DNA from: a bacterium
Lineage (GTDB): Bacteria > Bdellovibrionota > FAC87 > UBA2466
NCBI GenBank assembly: GCA_019750655.1
Contig: JAIEOG010000046.1
Coordinates: 1-13,288, forward strand
Direction: 5' to 3'
DNA: 13,288 bases
The notes beneath the pieces are model-generated. The model did no database searches. It saw only the letters and a program-made list of their open reading frames with translations, and was not told where the DNA came from. A program made the position numbers and the translations under genes. Position 1 is the stretch's first letter. The number at the start of each line of letters is the position of its first letter. Shown one piece after another: positions 12,470 to 13,288 of the stretch.

Positions 12470-13171
12470 CTAAAAGCCTAAAAGTCGGGTCAATTCTGCG
12501 AGGTAGCGGGTCTGGAAGGCCTCGGTGGACTCGCCTTTCTGAGGGCTCAGCGGCGCCCCGATCCGGACGGTCACAGAGTGGCCCCAACGGGTGGGAAGGT
12601 GGCGTGGGGTAGCGATAGAGAAACTGCCGGAAATCGCAATGGGGACGAGCGGCACCTGGGCATTCTCGGCCAAGCGAAACGCGCCCTTTTTCAAGGGGAG
12701 TAGACCTCCGTCTCGGCTCCGCGTTCCCTCAGGGAAAATCACAATCCGGGCGCCATCAGTCAGCCCCTGTTCAGCACCTTTGAGGGTGCCCGCATCCTGG
12801 GTGGCATTTCGCCGCGTGACGAAGTACGTGCCCATAGAGCGCATGGCCCAACCGAGAAAAGGAACGCTCCTGAGTTGCTCTTTGGATACCCACTTAAAAT
12901 CGGTGGGCAGAGTTGCCAAAATAGGCATGTCGAACATGCTTTGGTGGTTGGGGGCTAGCACGGAGCCGCCGCCGGGCAGGTTGGCTAGCCCCTCGACTTG
13001 CACCCGAATCCCGAACAAAACACAGATGCCGCAGCCCCAAAAACGGTGAAGCCTATGGCCCCAGTGTTCTGAAAACAGAAAAGCCACGCCGATTAGGGCT
13101 GCGAGCAGAGTGGTGAACAGAAAGGCGAATACGGTTACCACCCAGACGAAGAGTTGTTGGACAAAGCGCAT
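12470..13171 (-). CDS. plsC: 1-acyl-sn-glycerol-3-phosphate acyltransferase
   Basis: 233 residues; acylates lysophosphatidic acid to phosphatidic acid in phospholipid synthesis at the inner membrane. The acyltransferase blocks are in order: NHQSMFD with His76-x4-Asp81 (catalytic), the GTYFVTRR region (114-121), FPEGTRS (146-152, glycerol-phosphate binding) and VPLVPIAI (173-180). An N-terminal hydrophobic span (about 7-33) anchors it. Length matches PlsC (about 240). The ATG at 13171 follows the previous stop by 8 bases, with only a weak ribosome-binding site. The secA start is 54 bases beyond its stop. Other 1-acylglycerol acyltransferases, such as those acting on ornithine lipids, share these motifs but are less likely. 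Confidence 0.92.
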   Translation of the reverse strand: MRFVQQLFVWVVTVFAFLFTTLLAALIGVAFLFSEHWGHRLHRFWGCGICVLFGIRVQVEGLANLPGGGSVLAPNHQSMFDMPILATLPTDFKWVSKEQLRSVPFLGWAMRSMGTYFVTRRNATQDAGTLKGAEQGLTDGARIVIFPEGTRSRDGGLLPLKKGAFRLAENAQVPLVPIAISGSFSIATPRHLPTRWGHSVTVRIGAPLSPQKGESTEAFQTRYLAELTRLLGF

Positions 13172-13179
13172 TTAGAAAA

Positions 13180-13288
13180 TCAGCCGGCCTTTTTTGAAGG
13201 CTCGTTTTGCTCAGGGAGTTGATCCATCTTTTCTAGAAGACCGATCGCTAGGCGGAGGGTTTCGATGAGACGGCGCTTTTTGGCTTCC
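13180..13288 (-). CDS. C-terminal end of an unidentified gene, cut by window edge
   Basis: 35 codons plus a TGA (13182-13180) continue off the right edge. The visible residues are a strongly helical, charged segment (EAKKRRLIETLRLAIGLLEK) followed by a polar, Lys/Glu-rich tail ending KKAG. Such a helix plus disordered tail suits a coiled-coil end. It is called coding because of its sense composition, its frame and the 8-base gap to plsC. Too little is visible to name it; it is probably the upstream member of the plsC-secA operon. Confidence 0.6.
   Translation of the reverse strand, partial: EAKKRRLIETLRLAIGLLEKMDQLPEQNEPSKKAG

Noticed and set aside
9677..12473. Several long plus-strand frames opposite secA and the YbjQ-like gene
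   Set aside because: They are antisense shadows of strongly conserved minus-strand genes, with no family signal or ribosome-binding sites.

Overview
The window is about 13.3 kb of compact, moderately GC-rich bacterial chromosome. A SecA/CoaD/PlsC housekeeping set next to two outer-membrane beta-barrel proteins points to a Gram-negative (diderm) organism. The gene content would suit a Bdellovibrionota- or other delta-like lineage, but that placement is an inference from gene neighbourhoods and I hold it loosely. I see no insertion sequence, CRISPR array, prophage or rRNA.

Left part (1-3.6 kb). The 3' two-thirds of a tRNA-Tyr gene starts the window. A short AT-rich spacer follows, with a perfect hairpin and three copies of a 12-bp repeat. 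Next comes a minus-strand block: a small orphan exported protein, a beta-class carbonic anhydrase and a YoaK/DUF1275 membrane protein. The last two are spaced like an operon. A complete tRNA-Thr(UGU) on the plus strand runs 3'-to-3' into the pyrF-rlmB gene pair on the minus strand.

Middle part (3.8-7.15 kb). Five plus-strand genes encode exported or membrane proteins, mostly without recognised function. They are a four-cysteine secreted protein, a membrane protein ending in a GspG-like calcium-binding pseudopilin domain, an exported protein with weak similarity to half of a VanX-like peptidase, a small outer-membrane beta-barrel, and an Omp85-type barrel without POTRA domains. The last four are separated by overlaps or a single base, so they are probably co-translated. 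This is the best candidate for an undescribed envelope system.

Right part (7.14-13.29 kb). One long minus-strand operon reads, in transcription order: an unidentified gene end, plsC (phosphatidic acid synthesis), secA (protein export motor), a zinc-ribbon/YbjQ fusion protein, rsmD (16S rRNA methylation), coaD (coenzyme A synthesis) and a class I aminotransferase. Most junctions after secA overlap or lie within 10 bases. The operon collides with the envelope cluster at interlocked stop codons (7143-7146), leaving no room for a terminator.

Several control elements can be read from the sequence. These are two sigma-70-like promoters placed so that their transcripts would be leaderless or nearly so, a leader that can pair with the carbonic anhydrase ribosome-binding site, and a five-codon frame overlapping the secA start. 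All are predictions.
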